Positions 1-8,901 are shown, numbered from the stretch's first letter. The stretch: 64,000 nucleotides of DNA from Olsenella_K sp050953285 (GCA_050953285.1 JBMNMK010000002.1:62001-126000), one strand, 5' to 3'. Made by a program: numbers and translations. The notes: generated by a model from the sequence alone, not told the origin.

Positions 1-2516
1 TCCAAGTCGATGGTAGACAAGATCCCCTCAGAGAGGTCGTCCTCGCGCGGGGACGGCAGCTTCGGGATGAGTAGGTTGAGGAATATCGACAGCTTCTCCC
101 ATTCGGCGTTGCCGTAAGGGAGGATGGATCCCAAGAAGCCATAAGTTCGCACGAACGCCTTCGCCGCGCTCTTGAAGATGATCTGGTCCTCGGTCTCCAA
201 GTCGTTGTATACGGTCACGCAGTTGTCCAGAGGCGGGTCAAGCTTGTCGCGTTGTGCACCGTCCAAGAACAGATGCACCACCCACTCCACGTCCTCCGTG
301 GCATAGACCTGATACTTCTCCAGATCCGTGATGAGGTCGTAGAGCTTGTTCGGGTCCGTCTCGCCGGAGAGGATCGTCGTCCGGTAGAAGCGGGAGAACG
401 CCTGCTCGATGGTCTCTGTCTTGTTGGCGAAGTCAAGCACGTAGACCTCGTCCTTGCCGGGGCATGCACGGTTGAGCCTCGAGAGCGTCTGCACCGCCGC
501 GATGTCGTAGAGCGGCTTATCCACGTACATGGTCTGCAGGAGCGGCTCGTCGAAGCCCGTCTGGAACATGTCCGCCACCACGAGGATGCGGTACGGATCC
601 TTCTTGAACTCCTTCGGGATCTTCGCGTCTGGGAAGCCGTTCATATCCGCCGAGGTGAGCGGTGGCTCCTGTCCTTGGTACTTGTGCTCTCCGGAGAAGG
701 CAACGATCGCTTTGTAGGGGCTGTGGCGCTCGGCCAGACACTTGTTGATGGCGAAGTAGGTCTCGATGCATCGCGGGATGCTCGCCGTCACCACCATGGC
801 TCGGGCCTGTCCGCCCAGCTTCCGCCGTGCGATGACCTGCTCGTGGAAGTGGTCCACCATCATGGCGGCCTTCTTGGCGATGACGTCGGGGTTGCCCTCC
901 ACGAAGGAGCGCAGCTTCTTCTGGGCGCGCTTCTTGTCGTACATCGGGTCGTCGTCGACGATCTTGGCTATCTTGTACCAGCTGTCGATGGTCGTGTAGT
1001 TCCTGAGCACGTCTAGGATGAAGCCCTCCTGAATGGCCTGCTTCATCGTGTAGACGTGGAACGGGCGATGTTTAATAACCCCGTCCTCCTCGTAAGGAGT
1101 TCCGAACACCTCCTCCGTCTTGTTCTTGGGCGTTGCGGTGAAGGCGAAGTAGCTCGCCGTCTTCACGAGCCTGCGTCCCTCAACAAGGGCGTTGATCTTG
1201 TCCTCAAAGTCCTCGTCGCCGTTCGCCGCCATGCCGGAGAGCGCAAGGTTCATGTTCGCAGAGTTTCGCCCGCTCTGGCCGGAGTGCGCCTCGTCGATGA
1301 TGATGGCGAAGTGGTTGCTCGTGTGCTCCTGCCCAATCTCCTGAGAGATGTAGGGGAACTTCTCAACCGTCGTAATGATGATGCGCTTGCCGTTCTGAAT
1401 GGCGCTCCTGAGGTCTCCTGAGTGCTCAGCCCAAACGACGGTGTTCTTCACCTGCATGAACTGCTTGATCGTGTCGCGTATCTGCTTGTCAAGAATCCTG
1501 CGGTCGGTGACCACGATGACCGAGTCGATCATGGGATGACCGTTTTCCTCCAAGCCTATGAGCTGGTGCGCCAGCCATGCGATGGAGTTCGACTTGCCGG
1601 AGCCAGCGCTGTGTTGGATGAGGTATCTGCCGCCCACGCCGTTGGCCTTCACATCAGAGAGCAGCTTCTCCACGCAGTCGAGCTGGTGGTAGCGAGGCCA
1701 GATCTGCTTGACGGACTTCTTCTTGGTGTCTTGATCTACCTCCTCGACCACCTGCGCGTAGTTCTCGATGATGCGGGTGAGCTTCCCCTTGGTAAGGATG
1801 TCCTTCCACAGGTAGTCGGTAATGATGCCGTTGGGATTGGGCGGGTTGCCTGCGCCGTCCTTGTAGCCCTTGTTGAACGGCAAAAACCAACTCTTCTTGC
1901 CGTCGAGCTTCGTGCAGAACATGATGGTGCAGTCATCCACTGCAAAGTGCACCATGCAGCGCTTGAAGGAGAACAGCGTGTCGTGCGGGTTGCGGTCCTC
2001 CTTGTACTGTTCCACGGCGTCCGCCGTCTCCTGACCGGTGAGGTGGTTTTTGAGCTCTATTGTGATAACCGGGAGGCCGTTGATGAAGATGCAGAGATCA
2101 AGTGCGAGCTTGGAAGCATCGATGGAGTAGCGCAGCTGCCGCGTTACGCTGAAGATGTTCTTCTCGAAGAGCTCTTTTGACTTCTGGTTGTTCTCGCTCG
2201 GTGTGAGGTAGAACAGAATGAGGTCTGCGGGGTACACCTTCACACCGTTGCGCAGCACGTCAATGATGCCACGCTTGGCGATCTCCCCGGAGAGGCGGTT
2301 GAGGAACTGTCGACGCTTCTGGTCGCTCGCATTCACGCCAAGCTTTGTCATCTCATCAGGCTGCGTGTCGTTCAGAAAGCGAAAGAGGCGCGTCTCGTCG
2401 AGCGCGTACTCCTTGTTGTAGTCGTCGTTCGAGCCTTGCTCGTAGCCATTCTGGGTTACAAGCCAGTCGACGATAAGGGTCTCGAACCCTTCCTCTGTCT
2501 TATTGGTGAAAGGCAT
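1..2516 (-). CDS. hsdR: Type I restriction enzyme R subunit (HsdR), C-terminus beyond the window
   Basis: This is the motor and nuclease subunit of a type I restriction enzyme. It translocates DNA using ATP and cuts unmethylated DNA when bound to HsdM and HsdS. About 838 codons are visible and the frame is still open at base 3, so the C-terminus is missing. The N-terminal third carries the PD-(D/E)xK-type nuclease region, including the stretch GLPVITIELKN. The Walker A motif HSAGSGKSNS lies near base 1600, the DEAH box IIIDEAHSG near base 1290, and the helicase motif FTATPKNKTEEVFG and the MFQTGFDEPLLQ stretch follow. The ATG at 2516 is two bases after the stop of the hsdS remnant, the usual hsdM-hsdS-hsdR order. 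With hsdM and hsdS broken, the enzyme probably cannot act unless partner subunits exist elsewhere. No stop or frameshift was seen in the visible part. Confidence 0.93.
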   Translation of the reverse strand, partial: MPFTNKTEEGFETLIVDWLVTQNGYEQGSNDDYNKEYALDETRLFRFLNDTQPDEMTKLGVNASDQKRRQFLNRLSGEIAKRGIIDVLRNGVKVYPADLILFYLTPSENNQKSKELFEKNIFSVTRQLRYSIDASKLALDLCIFINGLPVITIELKNHLTGQETADAVEQYKEDRNPHDTLFSFKRCMVHFAVDDCTIMFCTKLDGKKSWFLPFNKGYKDGAGNPPNPNGIITDYLWKDILTKGKLTRIIENYAQVVEEVDQDTKKKSVKQIWPRYHQLDCVEKLLSDVKANGVGGRYLIQHSAGSGKSNSIAWLAHQLIGLEENGHPMIDSVIVVTDRRILDKQIRDTIKQFMQVKNTVVWAEHSGDLRSAIQNGKRIIITTVEKFPYISQEIGQEHTSNHFAIIIDEAHSGQSGRNSANMNLALSGMAANGDEDFEDKINALVEGRRLVKTASYFAFTATPKNKTEEVFGTPYEEDGVIKHRPFHVYTMKQAIQEGFILDVLRNYTTIDSWYKIAKIVDDDPMYDKKRAQKKLRSFVEGNPDVIAKKAAMMVDHFHEQVIARRKLGGQARAMVVTASIPRCIETYFAINKCLAERHSPYKAIVAFSGEHKYQGQEPPLTSADMNGFPDAKIPKEFKKDPYRILVVADMFQTGFDEPLLQTMYVDKPLYDIAAVQTLSRLNRACPGKDEVYVLDFANKTETIEQAFSRFYRTTILSGETDPNKLYDLITDLEKYQVYATEDVEWVVHLFLDGAQRDKLDPPLDNCVTVYNDLETEDQIIFKSAAKAFVRTYGFLGSILPYGNAEWEKLSIFLNLLIPKLPSPREDDLSEGILSTIDL

Positions 2517-2518
2517 AG

Positions 2519-3025
2519 TCACGCCTCCTCTCCCGAAGTATTCATCTCCATGTCGGGATCTTCTTCATCCTCACTCGATTCGTCAGCTACATCATCCACG
2601 TGCTCATAATCGGGAATCACGACGTTTCGTACGTCAATCTTGCCGGTAACGACATTGGAAATAAGAGTACCCTTTGCCTCTTGGAGGACAAGAATCATCT
2701 CTTTATAGTTATTAATCGACTTATTAATTTCGTCTTCAATTTCTTTTGTCCTGCGAACAATGAATTGCTGCTCCTCATAAGGCGGAACTGCAATAAGCAT
2801 GCGTTTAATATTAGGAAAACCAATGCTCTGCCTAACTCCACCGCCCATGCCATAAAAAACCTTACACAGATCAGCAACATGTAGTTGCAACTGTAGATAT
2901 TCAGGCAGCATGCCTTGTCGCACTTTTAGACAGGTATAGGCTGATGTAATAATTCCTGTTTGAGTAGCCAATCCCGTGCGCAAGCTTTTATGGTCGTTCT
3001 GCAAATCGGTAAGTCGCAAAATAAT
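2519..3025 (-). pseudogene. hsdS: hsdS remnant: C-terminal part of the type I specificity subunit
   Basis: About 168 residues from the C-terminal part of an HsdS DNA-recognition subunit survive. They include the end of the second target recognition domain (stretch VRQSIGFPNIKRMLIAVPP) and the following conserved helix (EEQQFIVRRTKEIEDEINK), ending in an acidic tail. The N-terminal half, with the first recognition domain, is gone. The reading frame runs straight into the inverted repeat of an IS1595-type element at 3026. The missing half is not found on the other side of the element, so the insertion was followed by loss or rearrangement. The reading frame continues into the element, so a fusion product is formally possible but would lack sequence specificity. 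Confidence 0.88.
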
Positions 3026-4173
3026 ACTCTCTGTTAGACCAGCATTGACGTAGCCGCTCCCTGCCGTTGCCAATAGTCCCAGAAGGGCTGGGGACGATCG
3101 ATCATCTGGCGCCTCGTATGCTCGTAGAAGCCGCAGGCGCTCTGGCCGGAAAGCGTCTGAAGCCCGTCTGCGTCCGAGCGCCTTGCCTGCTCGAGCCAAA
3201 GGAACCAGGAGAGGTAGTGGTCCAGCCACTTGGTGGATACGCCGTGGAATGGGGCAAGGAAGATGCGCAGCCTCTGGTGCATCGCGTTGACCATGCCAAG
3301 CTCGCCGTCCTTCTGCAGGCGCGTGTCGGTGGCGGCATGCTCGGTGATGCCGAGGGCGGGAAGCACGCGCTTGTAGCCCTGATGGGCGTCGGTCGCCACC
3401 CAGGTGCCAGGACCGAGACCCTTGATGGCGTCTCTCAGGGCCTCATCCTTCGGCCTTCCCCTGTCGGCCACGCGGCAGAGCTCGTCTCCGGCATCATTGG
3501 CTCCGCAGATGACGCAGACCTTGAGGTTGGAGATGCCGCGCGCATGGACGGCGCCGCCGTGCTTGTGAGGCTTCCTCGGCATCTTGGCAGCACTCCTTGC
3601 CCTGTTTCCCGTGAGGGACTCGTCGAGGTAGGCGCCGTCTACCTGCCAGGAGACCGAAGGTCCGGTCCTGAAGGCGAGAAGCGAGCGCGCCATGACCTCG
3701 CAGAGTCTCATGCGCATGAACCAGGAGGTCCTGAGGCACACATGGCACGTCTTCGCGCACTGCCTCAGGCTTGAGCCCGAAAGCGTTGCTTCCACGAAGA
3801 GCGCCCAGGTCGTGGCATCGAGCTTCGAGGCGGCGAGCAGGCCCCTGCTCTTGGACGAGAACGTCCTCCCGCACCCCTTGCAGAGCCAGCGCTGGGAGCC
3901 GTCGGCATTGTGCCCTTTCCTGATGAAGGAGGAAGAGCCGCACCGGGGGCATGATCTGGGCGTCGCGCCATCTGCCTGCTTGCCAAGCTCGCGCGCGACC
4001 GCCGCCTTCGTGGCACAGATGAGCTCACGCTTCTCCCCGAGGGAGAGCCCCTCCATCTCATGGAGTATGATGTCCAGCATCCCGTCCCCGTCTCTTCGAT
4101 GTTGATGTTTGGCGACATTCATCCTAGGGCGGGGACGGGACATTATTACGTCAACGCTGGTCTAACGGAGAGT
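3026..4173 (-). mobile_element. IS1595-family insertion sequence, about 1.15 kb
   Basis: The element is bounded by 27-bp inverted repeats at 3026-3052 and 4147-4173 that match at 25 of 27 positions (core GTTAGACCAGC). A single transposase gene fills almost the whole length, and its stop codon lies inside the left repeat. The family normally makes an 8-bp target duplication, but the flanks AAAATAAT (left) and TCGTCAAA (right) differ. The two flanks also belong to unrelated genes (hsdS and phage DNA). The element therefore marks a junction made by recombination or deletion after insertion. Confidence 0.88.
3034..4143 (-). CDS. IS1595-family transposase (ISXO2-like DDE domain)
   Basis: The 369-residue protein has an N-terminal zinc ribbon (CPRCGSSSF then CKGCGRTF, about residues 65-92) and a DDE-type catalytic region. 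Candidate acidic residues are in VDGAYLDES (about residue 168) and in WVATDAHQGY (about residue 250). The C-terminal stretch HQRLRIFLAPFHGVSTKWL followed by a tryptophan-rich segment is typical of ISXO2/IS1595 transposases. The ATG at 4143 lies just inside the right inverted repeat; a later start at the methionine of MLDIILHEMEGLS is possible. The frame is intact, so the element may still be active. Confidence 0.9.
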   Translation of the reverse strand: MSRPRPRMNVAKHQHRRDGDGMLDIILHEMEGLSLGEKRELICATKAAVARELGKQADGATPRSCPRCGSSSFIRKGHNADGSQRWLCKGCGRTFSSKSRGLLAASKLDATTWALFVEATLSGSSLRQCAKTCHVCLRTSWFMRMRLCEVMARSLLAFRTGPSVSWQVDGAYLDESLTGNRARSAAKMPRKPHKHGGAVHARGISNLKVCVICGANDAGDELCRVADRGRPKDEALRDAIKGLGPGTWVATDAHQGYKRVLPALGITEHAATDTRLQKDGELGMVNAMHQRLRIFLAPFHGVSTKWLDHYLSWFLWLEQARRSDADGLQTLSGQSACGFYEHTRRQMIDRPQPFWDYWQRQGAATSMLV

Positions 4174-4280
4174 TCGTCAAAACCCGGCGCCCGTCTCCAT
4201 TGAAAGGTGGAGATGAACGTATTTCCAGGACGTTCCTTTCCGAAAAACATAGGCGACAATTCGCCGGAAAGGACCGTTTC

Positions 4281-5079
4281 ATGAACAACGAAATAGCGGC
4301 ATTCACAAATCCGGAGTTCGGTTCCATCCGAACCGTCACCATCAACGACGACCCATGGTTCGTCGGCAAGGACGTCGCGAAAACTCTGGGATACGAGCGA
4401 GGGACAAGGCCATCGTGGATCACGTCGACGAGGAAGGCCGCAGGATGGTCGATGGCGAAACTCAGTCCCATTTTGGGATCGAGTTAGGACAGAGAGGAGG
4501 ATGGCTGATCAACGAGTCCGGCCTGACAGCCTGATACTCGCAAGCAAACTGCCGACCGCGAAAAGGTTCAAACGCTGGGTGACGTCGGAGGTGCTCCCGG
4601 CCATCCGCAGGCACGGCCTGTACGCCATCGACGACATCCTGAAGAATCCGGATCTCGCCATCGCGGCGCTCACGGAACTCAAGACGGAACGCGAGAAGCG
4701 GGAAGCCCTTGAAAATACGGTTGCAATCCAGACCCAGCAGATCGCCGAGATGCAGCCCAAGGCAAGCTACTACGACGTCGTGCTGAACTGCAAGGACCTC
4801 GTGGCCATATCCATCATCGCAAAGGACTATGGCTGGAGCGCGAAGCGGATGAACAAATGGCTGCACGAGAAGAACATCCAGTTTCGCCAGCCAAGCGGCA
4901 TCTGGCTGCTCTACCAGCAGTATGCGGACAAGGGCTATACCTCCACCAAAACCTCGACCTTCGTCGGAAGCGACGGCAAGATCCATACGGCCGTCCACAC
5001 ATATTGGACACAGGCCGGGAGGCTGTTCATCTATGAGCGGATGAAAGCTGACGGCACTCTTCCTCTCATCGAACAATAA
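4281..5079 (+). pseudogene. Phage antirepressor (BRO-N plus KilA-C domains), frameshifted twice
   Basis: The ATG at 4281 follows the ribosome site GGAAAGGACC. The product starts as a BRO-N antirepressor (IRTVTINDDPWFVGKDVAKTL). Near 4400 the homology moves to another frame (AIVDHVDEEGRRMVDGETQ) and near 4522 to the third frame (SLILASKLPTAKRFKRWV), which continues to the stop at 5079. The last part is the KilA-C/ANT domain (KDLVAISIIAKDYGWSAKR). Both changes fit single-base deletions. At the second, restoring one T after CTG recreates the usual leucine-tyrosine-serine. In intact phages such proteins interfere with repressors. Here the gene is dead and shows prophage DNA once entered the locus. 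Confidence 0.85.
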
Positions 5080-5100
5080 ATTCTCTCAGCTTCTTTCGTC

Positions 5101-5143
5101 AAAAGCGTCCCGTCGCCTCCTTTGGAAGGTAGGCGGGATGCTT
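5101..5143 (+). terminator. Hairpin after the antirepressor remnant
   Basis: AAAAGCGTCCCG pairs with CGGGATGCTTT across a 20-base loop that itself has pairing potential. Only three T residues follow, so it is a weak terminator candidate between the antirepressor remnant and the next phage gene. Confidence 0.4.
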
Positions 5144-5175
5144 TACGTTCACCCGCCGGAAAGGAGGATACCGGT

Positions 5176-5595
5176 TTGCAGTACAGGAATCAGGAAGGCT
5201 ATGCCGATCCGACCTGCTTTTTCACCCTGTCCGCCATTGAACAGACGCACGCACGACCGTTCCGGCCGCTTGTATACGTCTGCTCGCCGTATGCGGGCGA
5301 CGTCGAAGGAAACGTGGCGGCCGTCCGGTGCTACTGCCGTTTCGCGGTGGACGCGGGATGCATCCCCTTGGCGCCGCACCTGTTGTTCCCGCAGTTCCTC
5401 GACGACACGAATCCCGAGGAGCGCGCGCTCGGCCTCTTCTTCAGCAACGTGTTCATGGGCAAGTGCATGGAGGCGTGGGTGTTCGGCGGACGCATATCAC
5501 AGGGCATGGAAGCGGAAATCACAAGGGCTCGACGCAAGGGCCAGAAGATCAGGTATTTCACGGAGGAACCGAAGGAGGTACTAAAGCATGTATGA
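5176..5595 (+). CDS. DUF4406-like phage protein (nucleoside deoxyribosyltransferase fold)
   Basis: The 139-residue product contains RPLVYVCSPYAGDVEGN near its start and later SQGMEAEITRARRKGQ, the pattern of small phage proteins of the DUF4406/DUF7768 group, which resemble nucleoside 2-deoxyribosyltransferases. Whether they act on nucleotides is not established. The start is taken as the TTG at 5176 because AAGGAGG lies eight bases upstream; no ATG suits the alignment. The reading frame is intact, unlike the genes on both sides, and it overlaps the next phage gene by eight bases. Confidence 0.7.
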   Translation: MQYRNQEGYADPTCFFTLSAIEQTHARPFRPLVYVCSPYAGDVEGNVAAVRCYCRFAVDAGCIPLAPHLLFPQFLDDTNPEERALGLFFSNVFMGKCMEAWVFGGRISQGMEAEITRARRKGQKIRYFTEEPKEVLKHV

Positions 5596-5907
5596 GATAT
5601 GAGAACGGCACTGGACGCTCGGCGACGGCACGGAGCTGACGACATACGCCCGCGGCATCGTCAGCTGCAACATCCTCGAGGTCGAGACCGGCACCACGGG
5701 CTTTCAGGGCGGCGACACCAGACACGGCGGACGCACCTATCTACGCAACCAGAACCGCGCGGACACGGACATAACGGTACGCAATCTCGCCTCCGAACTG
5801 GACGGCGACGGCTTCGAGGTGATCCTCGGTAGCAACTGCGAACTGCAGGTAGTGATCCGGGCATTGACGTTTGCCGCACAAGTGCTTGAGGACAGTGCAA
5901 GGGAGGT
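5588..5907 (+). pseudogene. Small phage-type protein, nonsense codon at position 5 and lost 3' end
   Basis: Starting at the ATG at 5588 the frame reads MYEI, a TGA at 5600-5602, then about 100 codons of ordered sequence (LGDGTELTTYARGIVSCNI, DGDGFEVILGSNCELQV, FAAQVLED). The fifth codon was probably TGG. Near 5905 the sequence switches to the recombinase tail in another frame, so the original C-terminus is missing. I do not know its function. A similar layout occurs in small proteins of phages and integrative elements, from memory of family style rather than a search. Confidence 0.6.
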
Positions 5908-6297
5908 AAGCAACTGCTCTTCAACACCGAGGACATGGAAGCCGAGCGCGACACGCTGCTCGACGAGGCCCGGACGGTCGCCGGCGCGGTCCAACAGAAC
6001 ATTGCGGAGAACGCCCACGCCGCTCTTGACCAGACCACTTGCCAGAAACGCTACGACGACCTGACCGACCGCTACCACCAGCTCAAGAAAAGAATCGACC
6101 AGCTGAACGAGCAGATTCAGGAGACCCAATCAAGAAAAGCCAGAACCGAGGACTTCCTCAAGGCATTCGAGCGGACGCCCGACACACTCACCAAGTTCAC
6201 TCCCGACGCCTTCACCAGCCCCGTCGACCACCTGACGGTCTACTCAAAAAACGACATCCGCGTAACCTTCCACAACGGACAGGAAATCAAGGCATAA
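5899..6297 (+). pseudogene. C-terminal remnant of a large serine recombinase
   Basis: About 130 codons remain: a long coiled coil rich in Asp, Gln and Arg (RYDDLTDRYHQLKKRIDQLN), then SPVDHLTVYSKNDIRVTF and a final NGQEIKA. That final layout is typical of large serine recombinases (TnpX or phage-integrase type), where the coiled coil sits after the zinc ribbon and the protein ends in a short beta-rich tail. The catalytic and DNA-binding domains are absent, so this is the 3' scar of an integrative element. The frame starts inside the previous phage gene at about 5899, which marks the fusion point. Confidence 0.75.
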
Positions 6298-6300
6298 GAA

Positions 6301-6342
6301 AACAGCCTCACTACCCGAATACTGGGTAGTCAGGCTGTTTTA
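6301..6342 (+). terminator. Strong terminator hairpin shared by two convergent remnants
   Basis: AACAGCCT-ACTACCC pairs with GGGTAGT-AGGCTGTT around a seven-base loop, followed by a short T run on the plus strand. It lies directly after the recombinase stop and overlaps the end of the TraX remnant. Confidence 0.75.
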
Positions 6343-7113
6343 TGTTCACGATGATTACCGTCCCACATCAAAAAAATCGGTACATTTCCATGCAGCAGAA
6401 TTCTTACAATTCCAATTACAACGAGATGAGCCGGATAATACGTATAGAAGAACCACTTCATCCCTTTCCATGTTTCTCGCTGAACGTTGTACCGTGAAAG
6501 TATGGGAATCGTCAGGAACGTGAACATCTGAAGAACGCCATTCACTTTATCCAGAAACAGAAAATAAACCGCTGCATACGCAGCAGACCAAAGCACAATA
6601 TCTCGAGCCTGTAAACGAAATTTCTCCCTATGAGCATATAGATAGAACGGGCACATCACAGTTATGCTCGACCAATCAGAGGGAAAAGATATCAAACAGG
6701 CAACGATAATCAAGAGGACCTGCAGTCCCTGCGGCACGTTGCCATTGCGGCAAACGGCAATTACGAGCGCAGTCCACGCCAAAGACCACATGACACTCGT
6801 CTGATTAAATAAGCCTGTTGAAAACGGCAAAAAACGGAATGCCAAACGCAAAGTCATAGGCAAATTGCGATATCACCGCAAACAAAAAGAGACGACCAAT
6901 GTAGTGCCTGATGTCATGCGTATAATGGCACCCTTCCGCGCTAAAGAACCACATAATAGGTGCGGTCAATCTTCCAATTATGTGAAGTAATACCACGTAC
7001 CAGACAGCTTGTGTACCCGGGAACAACGCCCATGTCAGATGACTGATTGTCATCGCTACAATCGCTATCACCTTTATTTGGTTGGAATTCAATCCCTTCT
7101 TTACGCTTTCCAA
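6330..7113 (-). pseudogene. traX: TraX-family membrane protein, frameshifted
   Basis: The two halves lie in different frames. The N-terminal half starts at a TTG at 7113 and reads LNSNQIKVIAIVAMTISHL and later FFSAEGCHYTHDIRHYI. The C-terminal half reads PFSTGLFNQTSVMWSLAW and continues with several hydrophobic helices to the stop at 6330. They join at a run of six T near 6833; five T would restore IPFLPFSTG. TraX proteins are polytopic membrane proteins linked to pilin acetylation in conjugative plasmids, and many bacterial homologues are of unknown role. A homopolymer indel may be a true mutation, phase variation, or a sequencing error. Confidence 0.8.
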
Positions 7114-7150
7114 ATCGACACCCCAAGGTCCTAACCGGCACCCCTATATT

Positions 7151-7852
7151 TTAAGCGGCACTCTCAAACAAATCGCGGTTTTGCCGTATCCATATGCGTA
7201 AGTAGTTTTCGTAGATGGTGACGTTCTCGCGTCTGGCCAGGTGCCATGAGACGATCTCGCTCATGAGCATGGAAACCTTATGCGGGGTATAGAACTCGCC
7301 GGCCTTTTTGCCGGCGTTGACGGCAAAGTTGCTGATGAGGTACTCGTAGATGAAACCGAGCACATCGTGGTCTTACCGGCCGTCCATCGGGATGTCCTTG
7401 ATGAGATAGATGAGGTCGCGGGCGGCCTTGGACTGGCTGCGAGCATCGGTTCCCAGCTTGGAGAGGCCGGTCTGCAGCGTGTCGAAGATGCCGTCGAAAA
7501 CGCGCTTGCGTGCTGGGTCGACGTTGCGGCTGAAGGCGGAAAGCGCATCACGGACATTCGATATATCGAAGTCCCCGCCCTTTGCCACCCAGGTGGAGAA
7601 GAGATTGTCGTAGGAGATGAAGTAGCCGCACTCGCCTTTGACGAACTCGACCGACTCCTCGTCGTCTTCCACCAGGCTGGGCAGGTCCTCCTCGGCGAAG
7701 TCGCGCGCCTTCAGACGGGTAACCTCGGTCTCGGATAGGAACTTGTAGAAGATGAATCCCAGAATGTAGTCCTTGTACTCGTTAGCCTCGATCTTGGAGC
7801 GCATCTTGTTGGCGGACTCCCATATCTTGGAGGCCAGCTACTGCTTGTTCAT
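7151..7852 (-). pseudogene. hsdM: hsdM remnant: N-terminal part with two in-frame stop codons
   Basis: From the ATG at 7852 the frame reads MNKQ, TAG at 7838-7840, then LASKIWESANKMRSKIEANEY, a normal HsdM N-terminus. After IKDIPMDGR a second stop, TAA at 7373-7375, is followed in the same frame by DHDVLGFIYEYLISNFAVN and KKAGEFYTPHKVSMLMSEIV. HsdM family members carry glutamine at the second site and probably at the first, so both look like CAA/CAG to TAA/TAG changes. Homology ends near 7205, just before the expected methyltransferase motif, and a short unrelated tail reaches the stop at 7151. No functional methyltransferase can be made from this copy. The start abuts the stop of the GIY-YIG gene. 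Confidence 0.87.
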
Positions 7853-8686
7853 CTAGTTTTCCTCGCTTCTATAGACTTGGTTGAGCGTTTCTCCGCCGTC
7901 GTTTACCCATTCGGTCCAGCCATTCTGGCTGCCGCCGAGCACGAACACCGCCGCAGCGCTGGGCGTCGGGAACTCGAGGTCTACGACGAGCTCTGCGATA
8001 CCGCCCGAATCGCCGAAGATCTCTCTGCGCGCGGCCGCGACGCCCGCGTTCTTCAGCACGGGCTTCGAGAGGTTTACTTTCGAGCCGGCGAGCACGGTGA
8101 AATGCCCGGTGGCCTTGTCGTAGCGCCCTGTTCCGCGTATGCCGTTCTTCTTCGTGTGGAAGACCGCCGGCGCACCCGCGGGGCCCTGGTCGACCCTGTC
8201 GAGGTCATATCCCAGAGCTGCCATCCTGAAGAGGATCCTCTCGTGCAGGCGCTCGACGGCTTCCTCCTTGTACGGGTCGACGTAGGGCTTGGGCGTCGCC
8301 GAGTTGTCAGTCTCGTACGAGCCGTGGGTGCGTACGTAATCGATGGCCTTCGCCTCTAGGACGTCCAGTGCGTCTCTGCTGATGTTCTGGTCGTCGTCGA
8401 GAAACATGACAGCCTTGTTCCAGAACTCCTTCTTTGTCTTGTGGGCGTCGAGTCGCGCGATGCCCTGGGTCGTCTGCCCTGCGTAGACGCGGCTGACGTT
8501 GCCATGGTCCTCGTCGAGCAGGTAGTAGACGCCGCGCTGTGGGATGTTCGGCAGCGACTTTGCCTCGGCGAGGTCCTCCCTCGGAACGACGACGGTAACG
8601 AGCGACTCGCCGTCGATGCGGCAGATGCGGATGCGGTCCGGCTGCGCGTCTATGAGCTGGACGGTGAGGGTCTTGACCCGGATCAT
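7853..8686 (-). CDS. GIY-YIG nuclease-like protein with C-terminal DUF4357 domain
   Basis: The 277-residue product has a GIY-YIG-like core (residues about 48-110: GVYYLLDED, then SRVYAGQTTQGIARLDAHK), in which VYAGQT corresponds to the YIG strand. The C-terminal 60 residues contain GGSQNGWTEWVNDGGETLNQVYR, the conserved end of DUF4357. This pairing is common in proteins near restriction systems; the role is not settled and nicking or DNA recognition is an inference. The gene overlaps the upstream ribbon-helix-helix gene by four bases (ATGA) and its stop touches hsdM, so all three were probably one transcript. Confidence 0.8.
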   Translation of the reverse strand: MIRVKTLTVQLIDAQPDRIRICRIDGESLVTVVVPREDLAEAKSLPNIPQRGVYYLLDEDHGNVSRVYAGQTTQGIARLDAHKTKKEFWNKAVMFLDDDQNISRDALDVLEAKAIDYVRTHGSYETDNSATPKPYVDPYKEEAVERLHERILFRMAALGYDLDRVDQGPAGAPAVFHTKKNGIRGTGRYDKATGHFTVLAGSKVNLSKPVLKNAGVAAARREIFGDSGGIAELVVDLEFPTPSAAAVFVLGGSQNGWTEWVNDGGETLNQVYRSEEN

Positions 8687-8901
8687 GCTCGTGCCCCTTT
8701 CTTCGCGAGCTCTTCAATCATGCAAGTGCGCACGAAGGCAGAGAAACTCATGCCGCGCAGGGCCGCCTCCTCCTTAGCCGCGTCGCGCAGGGTGTCGGGG
8801 ATGCGCAGGGTCACGGAGACCTGTTCGCCGTTCACCAGGAAGCTCCTGATCTCTGTATCATCGGGATTGCTCTTGATGAGCTCCTTGTAGCTGTTGGGCA
8901 T
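8683..8901 (-). CDS. Small ribbon-helix-helix-like protein
   Basis: The 72-residue product contains QVSVTLRIPDTLRDAAKEEA followed by LRGMSFSAFVRTCMIEEL, a strand plus two helices as in CopG/Arc-type ribbon-helix-helix proteins, which often act as antitoxins or autorepressors. The start is set at the ATG at 8901 because GGGAG lies five bases before it; an ATG four codons earlier is possible. Its overlap with the GIY-YIG gene suggests it regulates or partners with that protein, but no toxin is recognised. Confidence 0.7.
   Translation of the reverse strand: MPNSYKELIKSNPDDTEIRSFLVNGEQVSVTLRIPDTLRDAAKEEAALRGMSFSAFVRTCMIEELAKKGARA

Noticed and set aside
252..2180. Long plus-strand open frames opposite hsdR
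   Set aside because: They are antisense shadows of the hsdR frame, without ribosome sites or recognisable products.
5588..5602. TGA at codon 5 of the phage gene read as selenocysteine
   Set aside because: No Sec motif or stem-loop is nearby and the gene is also truncated; TGG to TGA decay is simpler.
7373..7840. TAA/TAG recoded as glutamine in hsdM
   Set aside because: Intact neighbours use TAA and TAG as normal stops and hsdM is truncated anyway.
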